A stretch of 64,000 nt of DNA. It comes from Streptomyces griseoflavus (lineage in GTDB: Bacteria > Actinomycetota > Actinomycetes > Streptomycetales > Streptomycetaceae). The DNA lies in NCBI RefSeq assembly GCF_014649995.1, contig NZ_BMUC01000002.1:1-64000 (forward strand), written 5' to 3'. The translations under genes were made by a program, and so were the position numbers. The notes beneath the pieces are model-generated. The model had not been told where the DNA came from. It ran no database searches and saw only the letters and a program-made list of their open reading frames with translations. Below are positions 1-8,947 of this stretch, in pieces; position 1 is the first letter of the stretch; every line of letters starts with the position of its first letter.

Positions 1-334
1 TCCTTTGTACTCACCCTCTCGGGCTTTCCTCCGGGCGCTTCCCTTCGGTCTTGCGTTTCCGACTCTATCAGATCTTTTTCTCGACCTGACCCCCAGTCAG
101 CGGGGCTTGTCTTCCCGGCCGTTGGGCCGTTCCGACGTCTCAAACCTTAGCGGCTTCCTCCGTGTTTCCCAAATCGGGGGCGGGAATTCGAATTCAGGCA
201 TGCCGAAATCGTTCCCGCTGGGAGGTCGTGCTGGGGTTGTGAGTGCCGCAGGTGCGGCGGAAGGTGTTGCCGGAGAACCGTGACGGCTCTGTGGCAACCC
301 GAAGAACTCTACGGATCGGCAAGGTGACTGTCAA
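1..334 (-). promoter_or_regulatory. rRNA operon promoter region and leader (16S gene lies outside, to the left)
   Basis: Read leftward, the last ~85 bases (1-85) match the recalled Streptomyces rRNA leader just before 16S (GTGAGTACAAAGGA at the window edge; GATAGAGTCGGAAACGC before it). A near-perfect vegetative promoter, TTGACA (334-329), N17, TAGAGT (311-306), lies farthest upstream. Further candidates downstream are TTGGGA (172-167) N17 TAAGGT (149-144) and a weaker GTCAGG (90-85) N17 TAGAGT (67-62). Several tandem promoters are typical of Streptomyces rrn operons. No credible protein gene is seen in 1-354. Confidence 0.85.
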
Positions 335-354
335 CCACCCTTGGCCAAGATCTT

Positions 355-903
355 TCAGTCGAGGTCGGTGAGACGTCCGCCGGCGTCCGGCTGGGCGTCC
401 TCCACCCTGCGCAGGAGGCGGGTGAGGACCTCACCGAGCGCCGCCCGCTCGTCCTGGTCGAGATCCTGGAGGAGGTCCGTCTCGAAGACGGTGGCCATAC
501 GCATGACCTCCTGCCACTTCTCCCGGCCGGCCGGGGTGAGCTCCACGATGACGCGCACCCGGTTGGTCTCGTCCCGCTCCCGGGTGACCAGCCCTTCGGC
601 GACCATGCGGTCGATCCGGTGGGTCATGGCGGCCGGAGTGAGGCCGAGACGCTTGGCGAGGTCGCTGGGGCCCATGCGGTACGGGGCGCCGGACAGCACC
701 AGGGCCTTCAGGACCTCCCAGTCGGCGTTGGTGATGCCGAGCTCGGCGGTCTGCCGGCCGTAGGCCACGTTCATCCGCCGGTTCAGCCGGGACAGCGCGT
801 TGACGATCTTCTCGACCTGGGGGTCGAGGTCCTGGAACTCGCGCTGGTACGCGGCGATCTGCTCTTCGAGTGTCGGCTCGCCGAGGCCGGAGGTGTCGCC
901 CAT
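355..903 (-). CDS. MarR-family transcriptional regulator
   Basis: 182-aa winged-helix regulator. The MarR core is clear: a recognition helix region (DLAKRLGLTPAAMTHRID, about residues 90-110) followed by the wing (GLVTRERDETNRVRV) and a C-terminal dimerisation helix. The start MGDTSG at 903 is preferred; an upstream GTG at 948 would add 15 residues. It is divergent from an MFS transporter. The short spacer carries two direct TTAGCTTC copies that could be its operator. MarR proteins usually repress themselves and a neighbouring efflux gene, and that is the inferred role. Its 3' end is only 21 bases from the rRNA promoter. Confidence 0.9.
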   Translation of the reverse strand: MGDTSGLGEPTLEEQIAAYQREFQDLDPQVEKIVNALSRLNRRMNVAYGRQTAELGITNADWEVLKALVLSGAPYRMGPSDLAKRLGLTPAAMTHRIDRMVAEGLVTRERDETNRVRVIVELTPAGREKWQEVMRMATVFETDLLQDLDQDERAALGEVLTRLLRRVEDAQPDAGGRLTDLD

Positions 904-956
904 GCTCCGCAGTATGGCACGCCCGCTCTTTGCCTTGAAGTCCTTCACTATGTACT

Positions 957-981
957 CTTTAGCTTCGAACTTTAGCTTCTA
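957..981. promoter_or_regulatory. Candidate MarR operator: paired TTAGCTTC in the divergent spacer
   Basis: TTAGCTTC occurs at 959-966 and again at 972-979, 13 bases apart, with a TTCGAA palindrome at 964-969 overlapping the first copy. The site lies between the MarR gene and the MFS gene, where an autorepressor would bind. Function is inferred from position and repetition only. Confidence 0.45.
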
Positions 982-999
982 AGTCTTTGGATCTAACTA

Positions 1000-2301
1000 G
1001 TGAGTGAGGTGAACGTGACCAGGGCGATGGGCGCGGCGATGCGCCGGATCCACGTGGGCAACGCGCTCAGTGCGTTCGGGCTGGGCTTCACGGTTCCGTA
1101 CCTGTACGTCTATGTGGCGCAGGTGCGAGGTCTGGGGGCCATGACGGCGGGTCTGGTACTCGCCGTCTTCGCCGTGGCCGCGCTGATCGTGCTGCCGTTC
1201 GCCGGGCGGGCCATCGTCCGGCGGGGTCCGCTGCCGGTCCTGCTCGCCGCGCTGGTCACGGCCGCGATCGGCGCCCTGAGCCTGGGGCTGTCGAACAGCG
1301 CCGCGACGGTGCTGCTGTCGGCGTCCGCGCTCGGTGCCGGGCAGGCGGTGATGCAGCCGGCGCTCGCGACGATGATCGTGGACTGCTCCACCACGGAGAC
1401 CCGGTCCCGTGCCTTCGCCACGCAGTTCTTCCTGCAGAATCTCGGGCTCGGCGTCGGCGGACTCATCGGCGGCCACCTGGTGGACCCGACCGAGGCCGGC
1501 TCGTTCACCCTCCTGTTCTCCATCGAGGCGGCGATGTTCCTGCTGCTGGTCGTGGTGATGGCGACGGTGCGGATGCCGCGCGCGCCGCGGCTGACGGACG
1601 CGCCGCAGCAGTCGGCCGGAGCGAGCTGGAAGCAGCTCCTGGGCAACCGGGCCATGGTGCAGCTGTGCGTCCTGGGCTTCGTGCTGTTCTTCGCCTGCTA
1701 CGGCCAGTTCGAGTCGGGACTGAGCGCGTACGGCGTCGAGGCGGCCGGGATCTCCACCTCCGCGCTGGGAACGGCGCTGGCGGCGAACACGCTGGTGATC
1801 GTGATCGCGCAGTTCGCGGTGCTGCGGTTCGTGGAGCGGCGCAAGCGCTCGCGCGTGATCGCGTCCGTGGGGCTCATCTGGGCCGTGGCCTGGGCCGTGG
1901 CCGGTTACGCCGGTCTGGGCGACGGCAGTCAGGCGATGGCGACCGCCGCGTTCATCTCGACGTACGCGCTGTTCGGACTCGGCGAGGCGCTGCTGTCGCC
2001 GACGCTCGCGCCGCTGGTCGCCGATCTCGCGCCGACCGGGATGGCCGGCCAGTACAACTCGGCGTTCGCCCTGGTGAAGCAGCTCGCGCTGGCCGTGGGT
2101 CCGGCGGTGGGCGGGCCGATGGGGGCCTCGCTGCACGCGCCGTACATCGTGGTGTTCCTGCTGTTCTCGCTCGGCATCACCGTGCTGGCGGTGCGGCTGG
2201 GGCGGCAGCTCACCGAGGTGCAGAACCATCCGTCCGCGGCGCGGAGCCGGGTCGTGGCGCAGAGCGGCGCGGCAGCCGGACAGGCCCCGGCGCACGCCTG
2301 A
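1000..2301 (+). CDS. MFS transporter, probable drug or metabolite efflux
   Basis: 433-aa integral membrane protein with about 12 hydrophobic segments and a central cytoplasmic loop near residues 190-215, the usual MFS 6+6 layout. The N-terminal half contains a G-rich antiporter-like segment (LGLGVGGLIGGHLVD, about residues 147-161). The start is uncertain. GTG 1000 opens the frame; GTG 1015 has GAGGTG five bases upstream and may be the true start. It is divergent from the MarR regulator, suggesting inducible efflux. The substrate cannot be told from sequence. Confidence 0.88.
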   Translation: MSEVNVTRAMGAAMRRIHVGNALSAFGLGFTVPYLYVYVAQVRGLGAMTAGLVLAVFAVAALIVLPFAGRAIVRRGPLPVLLAALVTAAIGALSLGLSNSAATVLLSASALGAGQAVMQPALATMIVDCSTTETRSRAFATQFFLQNLGLGVGGLIGGHLVDPTEAGSFTLLFSIEAAMFLLLVVVMATVRMPRAPRLTDAPQQSAGASWKQLLGNRAMVQLCVLGFVLFFACYGQFESGLSAYGVEAAGISTSALGTALAANTLVIVIAQFAVLRFVERRKRSRVIASVGLIWAVAWAVAGYAGLGDGSQAMATAAFISTYALFGLGEALLSPTLAPLVADLAPTGMAGQYNSAFALVKQLALAVGPAVGGPMGASLHAPYIVVFLLFSLGITVLAVRLGRQLTEVQNHPSAARSRVVAQSGAAAGQAPAHA

Positions 2302-2326
2302 TCCCCGTCGGCTCCCGGGCCGCCGG

Positions 2327-3976
2327 CTAGGCGCCGCCGGTCTTCGGCAGGAGGAACTCGCACCAGACCGCCTTGCCGCCGCCCGGGGTGCGCCGGCTGC
2401 CCCAGCCGGAGGCGATCGTCGCGACGATGGCGATGCCCCGGCCGGATTCGTCGCCGGGCTCCGCGCGGCGGCGTCTGGGCAGGTGGTCGTCGCCGTCGGT
2501 GACCTCGATGATCAGGCGGCGGTCGGTGCGTCGCAGGCGCAGCCGCATCGGCGGTGTGCCGTGCTGGAGGGAGTTGGCGACCAGTTCGCTGGTCGCCAGG
2601 ACGCCCAGGTCGTGCAGTTCGACGGGGAAGCGCCAGCTGGTCAGCACGCCGGACGCGAAGGCACGCGCGCGGGGGGCCGCCTCGACGCCGCCGAGCAGTT
2701 CCAGCGCGGCGTTGCGGAAGAGTTCGCTCTCCGCTCCCTTGCGTGCCGGGTGCTGGAGGACCAGGACGGCGACATCGTCGTCGTGGTCCGGGGTCACCCC
2801 GGCCGAGCGGACCAGGCGGTCGCAGACGACCTGAGGGCTGCCGGTGGCTCCGGCCAGGGCGCCCTCCAGGGCGGCGATGCCCTCGTCCAGATCCTGGTTC
2901 CGCCGTTCGACCAGGCCGTCCGTGTAGAGGACGGCGGTGGAACCGGGGCCGAGGGGGACCGAGCCGGAGGAGTGCATCCAGCCGCCGGTGCCGAGCGGCG
3001 GCCCGGTCGGTTCGTCGGCGCGCTGCACCATGCCGTTCTCGTCGCGGACCAGGATGGGCAGGTGGCCGGCGGAGGCGTACACCAGGCGGCCCTCGTTGGG
3101 GTCGTGGATGGCGTAGGTGCAGGTGGCGATCTGGTTGGCGTCGATCTCCATGGCGAGGCCGTCGAGGAGCTGGAGGACCTCGTGCGGCGGGAGGTCGAGC
3201 CGTGCGTAGGCCCGCACGGCGGTGCGCAGCTGGCCCATCACGGCGGCGGCCCGCACCCCTCTGCCCATCACGTCGCCGATGACCAGGGCGGTGCGGCCGC
3301 CGCCCAGGGTGATCACGTCGTACCAGTCGCCGCCGACGGCGGCCTCGGTGCCGCCGGGGTGGTAGGTGGCGGCGATGCGCAGGTCGTCGGGCTCCTCGAG
3401 CTCCTGCGGGAGGAGGGAGCGCTGGAGGGTGACGGCGGTCTCGCGCTGCCGGCGCTCGCTGGCGCGCAGGCGCTCGGCGGCCTCGGCGTGGTCGGTGACG
3501 TCCGTGGCGAAGATCAGCACCCCGCGGCCCTCGCCCTCGCTGACGGGGGTGCAGGTGAAGGTGTAGGAGCGGCCGTCGGGGGCCTTGCGGGACTTCAGCG
3601 TCCGGGGCTTGCCGCTGCGCAGGACCTGGCCGAGGAGGGGCAGCAGGCCGAGCGCATCGAGTTCGGGGAGCGCTCCTCGCGCGGGGGCGCCCACCGGGCG
3701 GGCGCCGAAGGCCGCCGTGTAGGCGTCGTTGACGTAGGCGATGCGGTGGTCGGGGCCGCGGACGAGGGCGACGAGGGAGGGGACGCGGTCCAGAACCTCG
3801 CGCACTCCGAGCTCGTCGACGGCGGGCACGGGCTCCGTGTCGTCGGAGAGGTGTCCGCCGCGGGCCGCGGGCACGGAGCCCTCCCCCCGCCGGTCCGGGG
3901 AGACCGCCTGCTCGGTCCGCGCTGCCGCGCGGCGCTGCGTTCCGGGGAGCCGGGCGCTCCAGCGCGTGAAGTTCAC
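2327..3976 (-). CDS. PAS-SpoIIE phosphatase with C-terminal anti-sigma-like kinase domain
   Basis: 549 aa, predicted cytoplasmic, no membrane segments. A PAS domain (about residues 55-170, VPSLVALVRGPDHRIAYVND) is followed by a PP2C-type SpoIIE phosphatase (about 190-400, with GDWYDVITLGGGRTALVIGD and VLYTDGLVERR metal-binding segments) and an HATPase_c module like RsbW (about 425-545, ELVANSLQHGTPP and GRGIAIVATIASGWG). Such proteins act in partner-switching control of sigma factors by dephosphorylating an anti-anti-sigma factor. No cognate antagonist gene is adjacent. The start is a GTG with a weak AAGGA upstream. Confidence 0.9.
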   Translation of the reverse strand: MNFTRWSARLPGTQRRAAARTEQAVSPDRRGEGSVPAARGGHLSDDTEPVPAVDELGVREVLDRVPSLVALVRGPDHRIAYVNDAYTAAFGARPVGAPARGALPELDALGLLPLLGQVLRSGKPRTLKSRKAPDGRSYTFTCTPVSEGEGRGVLIFATDVTDHAEAAERLRASERRQRETAVTLQRSLLPQELEEPDDLRIAATYHPGGTEAAVGGDWYDVITLGGGRTALVIGDVMGRGVRAAAVMGQLRTAVRAYARLDLPPHEVLQLLDGLAMEIDANQIATCTYAIHDPNEGRLVYASAGHLPILVRDENGMVQRADEPTGPPLGTGGWMHSSGSVPLGPGSTAVLYTDGLVERRNQDLDEGIAALEGALAGATGSPQVVCDRLVRSAGVTPDHDDDVAVLVLQHPARKGAESELFRNAALELLGGVEAAPRARAFASGVLTSWRFPVELHDLGVLATSELVANSLQHGTPPMRLRLRRTDRRLIIEVTDGDDHLPRRRRAEPGDESGRGIAIVATIASGWGSRRTPGGGKAVWCEFLLPKTGGA

Positions 3977-4138
3977 GAATCCTTGCCTCGTGTAGTTGTC
4001 GGCGGCCGGAAACCGGGACCGGCCGGGACCCCGGAGGGCCGCACCGGGGTGGGCGGGGACCCGCCCGCGGTGGTGGACCAGTCTGGCAGGGTGCCGACCG
4101 GGCCGACATCCGTCAGACGCCGGGCCGGCCGCAGGAGT

Positions 4139-4156
4139 TCCTGACTCCGGTCAGGA
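4139..4156. terminator. Small hairpin overlapping the NDH-2 stop codon
   Basis: A 7-bp stem, TCCTGAC / GTCAGGA with loop TCCG, overlaps the stop codon at 4151-4153. There is no U tract, so termination is only possible, not shown. Confidence 0.3.
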
Positions 4157-5530
4157 CGACCCCTTCGTGTCGTGCGGGGGGTCCAGAGGAGGCTTTCCAC
4201 CGGCCGCCAGTTCGAACTCCGCACGGGGGTGCTCCAACGACCCGAGGGAGACGATCTCCCGTTTGAAGAGCCCCGCGAGGGTCCACTCGGCGGCCACCCG
4301 CGCCTTCCGGTTGAAGGTCGGGACCCGGCTGAGGTGGTAGGTCCGGTGCATGAACCAGGCGGGGAAGCCCTTGAGCCTGCGCCCGTACACCTGCGCGACT
4401 CCCTTGTGCAGCCCCAGGGAGGCGACGGAACCGGCGTACTTGTACGCGTACGTCTCCAGGGGTTCCCCCCGCAGGGAGTGGACGACGTTGTCCCCGAGGA
4501 CCCGTGCCTGGCGGAGGGCGTGCTGCGCGTTGGGGGCGCATTCCCGCCCCGGCTCCCGGGCGGTGACATCGGGAACGGCGGCGGCGTCCCCCGCGGCCCA
4601 GGCGTGCGCGGCACCGTCGACGGCCAGTTGGGCGGTGCACCTCAGCCGCCCGCGCCCGTTCAGCGGCAGGTCGGTGGCGGCGAGCACGGGGTGCGGCTTG
4701 ACCCCGGCGGTCCACACGACCGTACGGGTGGGGAAGCGCGATCCGTCGCTCAGTACGGCGACACGGTCGGCGCAGGACTCGAGCCGCGTCTCCAGGCGTA
4801 CGTCGATGTTGCGGCGGCGCAGTTCGGTGACCGTGTACCGGCCCATCTCCTCGCCGACCTCGGGCAGGATCCGCCCGGAGGCCTCGACGAGGATCCACTT
4901 CATGTCCTCGGGCCGGACGTTGTGGTAGTACCGGGCGGCGTAGCGGGCCATGTCCTCCAGCTCGCCGAGCGCCTCGACGCCCGCGTAGCCGCCGCCGACG
5001 AAGACGAAGGTCAGGGCCGCGTCGCGGATCGCCGGGTCACGGGTCGACGAGGCGATGTCCATCTGTTCGAGGACGTGGTTGCGCAGGCCGATCGCCTCCT
5101 CGACGGTCTTGAAGCCGATGGCGTGGTCGGCGAGGCCGGGGATCGGCAGCGTGCGCGCCACGGAACCGGGGGCGAGCACCAGTTCGTCGTAGGCGATCCG
5201 CCGGCCGCCCGTGCCCTCCTCCTCGGTGGCGAGGGTGCTCACGGTGGCGGTGCGTTTCCCGTGGTCGATGGCGGTGGCCTCGCCGATGACGATGCGGCAC
5301 CGGTCCAGGACACGGCGCAGCGGTACGACGACATGACGAGGGGAGATGGCGCCGGCGGCCGCTTCGGGGAGGAAGGGCTGGTACGTCATGTAGGGGTCCG
5401 GGGTGACCACGGTGATCTCGGCCTCGCCCCGCCCGAGTTCCCGTTTCAGCTTCCGCTGGAGACGCAGGGCCGTGTACATCCCGACGTAGCCGCCGCCGAC
5501 AACGAGAATGCGCGCACGTTCCTTCACCAT
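4151..5530 (-). CDS. ndh: Type II NADH dehydrogenase (NDH-2)
   Basis: 459-aa FAD-dependent, non-proton-pumping NADH:quinone oxidoreductase. The N-terminal FAD dinucleotide fold is visible (ILVVGGGYVGMYTALRLQ, residues 8-25), as is the second NADH-binding fold (FVFVGGGYAGVEALGEL, about 175-191) and the FAD-closing segment (AWAAGDAAAVPD). The C-terminal ~70 residues are basic and amphipathic, as in the membrane-docking part of NDH-2. The start MVKERA is chosen because the Rossmann motif begins at once; an upstream frame extends to 5647. It is divergent from atrA, the same pairing I recall in S. coelicolor. Confidence 0.92.
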   Translation of the reverse strand: MVKERARILVVGGGYVGMYTALRLQRKLKRELGRGEAEITVVTPDPYMTYQPFLPEAAAGAISPRHVVVPLRRVLDRCRIVIGEATAIDHGKRTATVSTLATEEEGTGGRRIAYDELVLAPGSVARTLPIPGLADHAIGFKTVEEAIGLRNHVLEQMDIASSTRDPAIRDAALTFVFVGGGYAGVEALGELEDMARYAARYYHNVRPEDMKWILVEASGRILPEVGEEMGRYTVTELRRRNIDVRLETRLESCADRVAVLSDGSRFPTRTVVWTAGVKPHPVLAATDLPLNGRGRLRCTAQLAVDGAAHAWAAGDAAAVPDVTAREPGRECAPNAQHALRQARVLGDNVVHSLRGEPLETYAYKYAGSVASLGLHKGVAQVYGRRLKGFPAWFMHRTYHLSRVPTFNRKARVAAEWTLAGLFKREIVSLGSLEHPRAEFELAAGGKPPLDPPHDTKGSS

Positions 5531-5907
5531 CCCATGACGCACCCGCCGCTTGCGTTTGTCCACAGCCTCGACGAATTGTGTGACCGGGAGGCCGCGCGCC
5601 CCGGGGTTGGCCGATTCACCGCCTTCGGCGTCATCCCCGCAGGTCATCCGTCGTATGCCCGCTATCGCAGGGGGGCATATTCAGGACGTATACGACCCGT
5701 GGTCCGATCGAGGGGCGCTCCGTGCGGAACCTGCCCCTTCTGAATTGACCCCCTCTCAACTATGTTCGTGTGTCGACGGGGTGTAGGGGGCTGTGCCGAC
5801 GGGTCCGCGACGGGCGGTACCGACGGGCCGGGCCTCTTCCACACCGCCGGCCATCGAATGGCTGGGAGAAGTCTCCGGGGGGAGACGTCATTACCGGGGG
5901 AATACAT
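5531..5907. promoter_or_regulatory. Divergent ndh-atrA control region, no gene
   Basis: These 377 bases separate the divergent ndh and atrA starts. The middle is less GC-rich than its surroundings. A TTGACC at about 5745 and a TATGTT ten bases after it are too close for a standard promoter, so I do not assign one. A purine-rich GGGGGA precedes the atrA ATG. No credible ORF is seen. Confidence 0.5.
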
Positions 5908-6660
5908 ATGCATGTTCAGGGCTCTCATTGGTCTTCCGCCGTCGCGACGGGTGGCGCGCTGAGCGCTCCCGCGGGCGGCCCGCGCGGCGACGGCGTGCGC
6001 ACGGCGCCGCTGCGCGTGGACGCACAGCGCAATCTGGAGCACGTGCTGCGGGCCGCGCGTGAGGTGTTCGGCGAGCTGGGGTACGGCGCGCCGATGGAGG
6101 ATGTGGCCCGCAGGGCGCGGGTCGGTGTGGGCACGGTGTACCGGCGCTTCCCGAGCAAGGACGTCCTGGTGCGGCGGATAGCCGAGGAGGAGACGTCCCG
6201 GCTGACGGAGCAGGCGCGAGCGGCACTGGGCCAGGAGGACGAGCCGTGGTCGGCGCTCTCCCGCTTCCTGCGCACCTCGGTCGCCTCCGGCGCGGGCCGG
6301 CTGCTGCCGCCGCAGGTGCTGCGGGTGGGTGTGGCGGAGGAGCACGGTCCGGCGGACCACGCGCGGCGGCTGCCGCAGCAGCGGACGCAGACGGCTGGTG
6401 CCGGGGAGCTGCGGCTCGTGCCGGAGCAGTCGGCCGGCGTGGCGGACGACGCGGGGGCCGGGCAGCTGCTCGATGTGGTGGGGCAGCTGGTGGAGCGGGC
6501 GCGGGCGGCGGGGGAACTGCGGCCGGACGTGTCCGTGTCGGACGTGCTGCTGGTGATCGCCACGGCGGCGCCGTCCCTGCCGGACGCGGCGCAGCAGGCG
6601 GCGGCGTCGGCGCGGTTGCTGGACATCCTGCTGGAGGGGCTGCGCTCGCGTCCGTTGTAA
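5908..6660 (+). CDS. atrA: TetR-family regulator AtrA
   Basis: 250 aa. The N-terminal TetR helix-turn-helix is at about residues 40-85 (REVFGELGYGAPMEDVARR, VGVGTVYRRFPSKDVLVRR), preceded by a flexible ~30-residue tail. The C-terminal ligand/dimer domain is helical with a Gln/Arg-rich linker. The sequence and the position beside ndh match AtrA (SCO4118) from memory, an activator of actII-ORF4 and other developmental and metabolic genes. ATG 5908 is chosen for the GGGGGA upstream. The next gene, on the opposite strand, converges 166 bases downstream. Confidence 0.85.
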   Translation: MHVQGSHWSSAVATGGALSAPAGGPRGDGVRTAPLRVDAQRNLEHVLRAAREVFGELGYGAPMEDVARRARVGVGTVYRRFPSKDVLVRRIAEEETSRLTEQARAALGQEDEPWSALSRFLRTSVASGAGRLLPPQVLRVGVAEEHGPADHARRLPQQRTQTAGAGELRLVPEQSAGVADDAGAGQLLDVVGQLVERARAAGELRPDVSVSDVLLVIATAAPSLPDAAQQAAASARLLDILLEGLRSRPL

Positions 6661-6826
6661 GCGGGGGCGCGCACCCCGGCGGCGCTCGGGGCCGGTTGCA
6701 CCGGCTGGTGCTTGCGACGTGCCGAGGTCGGCCGGCGCCGGGTCAGCTGCGGGCCGCAGTTGCCCGGCGCCTACGGGGTGCCGTCGCGTCCACCCTCCCC
6801 CACCGCCCCGCAGACGGCCGGCAAGG

Positions 6827-8947
6827 TCAGCGGGTGGGGGTCGGGCTGGCTCCCAGGGCCCCTCGCTGGGGGGCGATGCCGCCCGGGACCGCTCGCTGGC
6901 GGGCCGGGGTGCCGGTCCAGCAGGTGCCCCGGCGGGCCAGCAGCCGGCGCAGCCACACCTCCAGGGCGACCAGGTCCGCCAGACCGTCCAGCGGCAGCGG
7001 TTCCCCCTCCGCCGCGCCCCGCAGCGCCTTGCGCACCACCCGCGCCTCCACCAGCCCCGCCTCCGCCAGCAGCGGCGTGTCGAACAGCGACATCAGCGTG
7101 CCCGATGCCACCCGCAGCCCCGACCGCGCGGCGGCCGCCGGGGTGGCCGTGCCCGGTGCTCCCCACCCCGCCGGCAGCTCCCGCACCCCCGCCCCCTCCA
7201 GCACCGACCGCAGGATGGAGGCCCGGGCCCCCGGCTGTACCCGCAGCGCCTCCGGCAGGGCCCGGCACGCGCGCACCACCTGGTTGTCGAGGAACGGCGC
7301 GTGCAGCCGCTGCGAGCGGATCTCGGCCGCCTGCTCGAGCACCCGCAGGTCCGCGGCGTGCCGCGCCAGCGCCGCCCGGGCCCTGAAGTCACCGGGCCGC
7401 TGCCCCGGCCCGATGTCGGACCGCCGCGTCGACGCCTGGAGGCGAACCGATACTTCAGCGAGTGCCTCCCCGGTCAGCCAGCGCGCGGCCGGCCCGGGCC
7501 TCCCCCAGGTCAGCGCCGCCAGCGAGGCGTCCGCGGCCCCCGGCCCGTCGTCGTCCAGCCGCCGGTGCAGCAGCCGCTCGGCGAGGTTCTCGAGACCCGT
7601 CCGGTACGGCGTTCGCGCCAGACGCCGGGCCGCCGCGTACACCCGCGCCGGCACCATCACGGACCCGTCCGCCTTCGCCAGCGCCGCGACCGGCCGCACG
7701 AGGTGCCGCCGTTTGCGGTCCATCAGCAGGTCGGCCAGCCGCGCCGGATGCGCGTCGAGCACCTGCTTGGCCCCGTACCCGGTGAAGTGGTCCGCGCTCC
7801 CGGCGGCCAGCCGCGCCCGGTGCCGGGCGGCGGACACCAGCGAGGGACCCGGTTCGTCCGTCAGCGGCCCGTCCAGTTCGACGTAGGGAAGCGTCGATTC
7901 GCCACCGGCCACGACCACGTGGTGCAGCCGGGGATTGGCCGCCAGCGCCCCCGCACGCTCCAGTTCGCCCTCGTCGCGCCCCCCGGCGGATCCACCGGCC
8001 AGATCGTTGAAGGTGACGGCCAGCAGCCGCTCCCCCGCCCCCGTCCCGTGACCCAGCACGGTCCCCGGCCGCCCCGGCAGTCCCGCCGCCAGCAGTGCCA
8101 GCGCCCCGGACGCCGGTCCGCCGGACAGGTCCGCCCCGATGCCCGGCACCGGTGTCCCCCGGGCGGCCCGCCGCTCGGCGGGTCCCATGCCCGGCACGGG
8201 TCCGGGGTCCATGTCGGCGCCGGGGACGTGCCGGGGTGCCGCCAGCCGGGTGCGTACGGCTTCCACCAGGGCGTCGCGCACGCCGTCCACCGCGTGGCCG
8301 GGGTCGACCGGCGGGGCGGCGACGACGAGCGAGGCGACGGGTTCGTACCCGGCGATCTCCCGGGCGCCCGCGCGGAGGATCAGCGCGTGCCCCGGCGGAA
8401 CGCGTTTCACGCCGTCGTACGGCGTGGAGTCGTGGAGGGCGGCCGGTACGTCGGGGGCGGCGAGCAGCGCGGCGAGGTGACCGAAGTCGAGGTTGGCCTC
8501 GACGAGGTCGGCGAGCGGCAGCGCGGCGGTGGCGTACGCCGTGCCTCCCGCCCAGGGGGTGTGGAACACGGGCCGGGCTCCGGCGAGGTCGCCGCACACG
8601 GTGACCCGGCGTCCCACCTGCACTACGGCCGTGTAGCTGCCGGCCCAGGCGGTCAGGTGGCGCAGCGCGCCGCCGCGCGCGGCGAACAGGGCGACGCGCA
8701 GCTGCTCGTCGGTGGCGCCGCAGGTGCCGAGGACGGCGATGCGGGTCTGCGGGTCGGCCTCGACCACCCGGACCTCGTCGGGGCGCCAGTCGCCGACCGC
8801 CCAGAGCGGGTCGGGGTCGCCCCACAGCGGCTGGGATCCCACGGGCTGCACGGTCTCGCCGTCCAGCCCGGTGGCGCCGACGGAGCCGGTGGGGCCGAAC
8901 CCCATGGCTCCGGCGGCGGTGCTGCTCCACCCCACCAACCACCGCAT
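6827..8947 (-). CDS. Asparagine-synthetase-like protein, degenerate; macrolactam-cyclase-like family
   Basis: 706 aa with the two-domain plan of asparagine synthetase B: an N-terminal Ntn-type glutaminase fold, then a PP-loop synthetase domain. Key residues are missing. The protein starts MRWLVG, so there is no Cys2 nucleophile. The PP-loop SGGxDS is SGGPAS (about residue 274), losing the Asp. The usual TGDGGDE-like segment reads TGYGAKQ (about 389). It resembles lasso-peptide cyclases more than housekeeping AsnB, but I found no precursor, protease or leader-binding gene nearby. A strong GGAGG precedes the ATG. It may be a non-catalytic relative. Confidence 0.75.
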   Translation of the reverse strand: MRWLVGWSSTAAGAMGFGPTGSVGATGLDGETVQPVGSQPLWGDPDPLWAVGDWRPDEVRVVEADPQTRIAVLGTCGATDEQLRVALFAARGGALRHLTAWAGSYTAVVQVGRRVTVCGDLAGARPVFHTPWAGGTAYATAALPLADLVEANLDFGHLAALLAAPDVPAALHDSTPYDGVKRVPPGHALILRAGAREIAGYEPVASLVVAAPPVDPGHAVDGVRDALVEAVRTRLAAPRHVPGADMDPGPVPGMGPAERRAARGTPVPGIGADLSGGPASGALALLAAGLPGRPGTVLGHGTGAGERLLAVTFNDLAGGSAGGRDEGELERAGALAANPRLHHVVVAGGESTLPYVELDGPLTDEPGPSLVSAARHRARLAAGSADHFTGYGAKQVLDAHPARLADLLMDRKRRHLVRPVAALAKADGSVMVPARVYAAARRLARTPYRTGLENLAERLLHRRLDDDGPGAADASLAALTWGRPGPAARWLTGEALAEVSVRLQASTRRSDIGPGQRPGDFRARAALARHAADLRVLEQAAEIRSQRLHAPFLDNQVVRACRALPEALRVQPGARASILRSVLEGAGVRELPAGWGAPGTATPAAAARSGLRVASGTLMSLFDTPLLAEAGLVEARVVRKALRGAAEGEPLPLDGLADLVALEVWLRRLLARRGTCWTGTPARQRAVPGGIAPQRGALGASPTPTR

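Noticed and set aside
5-283. 92-aa frame at the left edge
   Set aside because: It lies antisense across the rRNA leader and promoters and has no ribosome-binding site.
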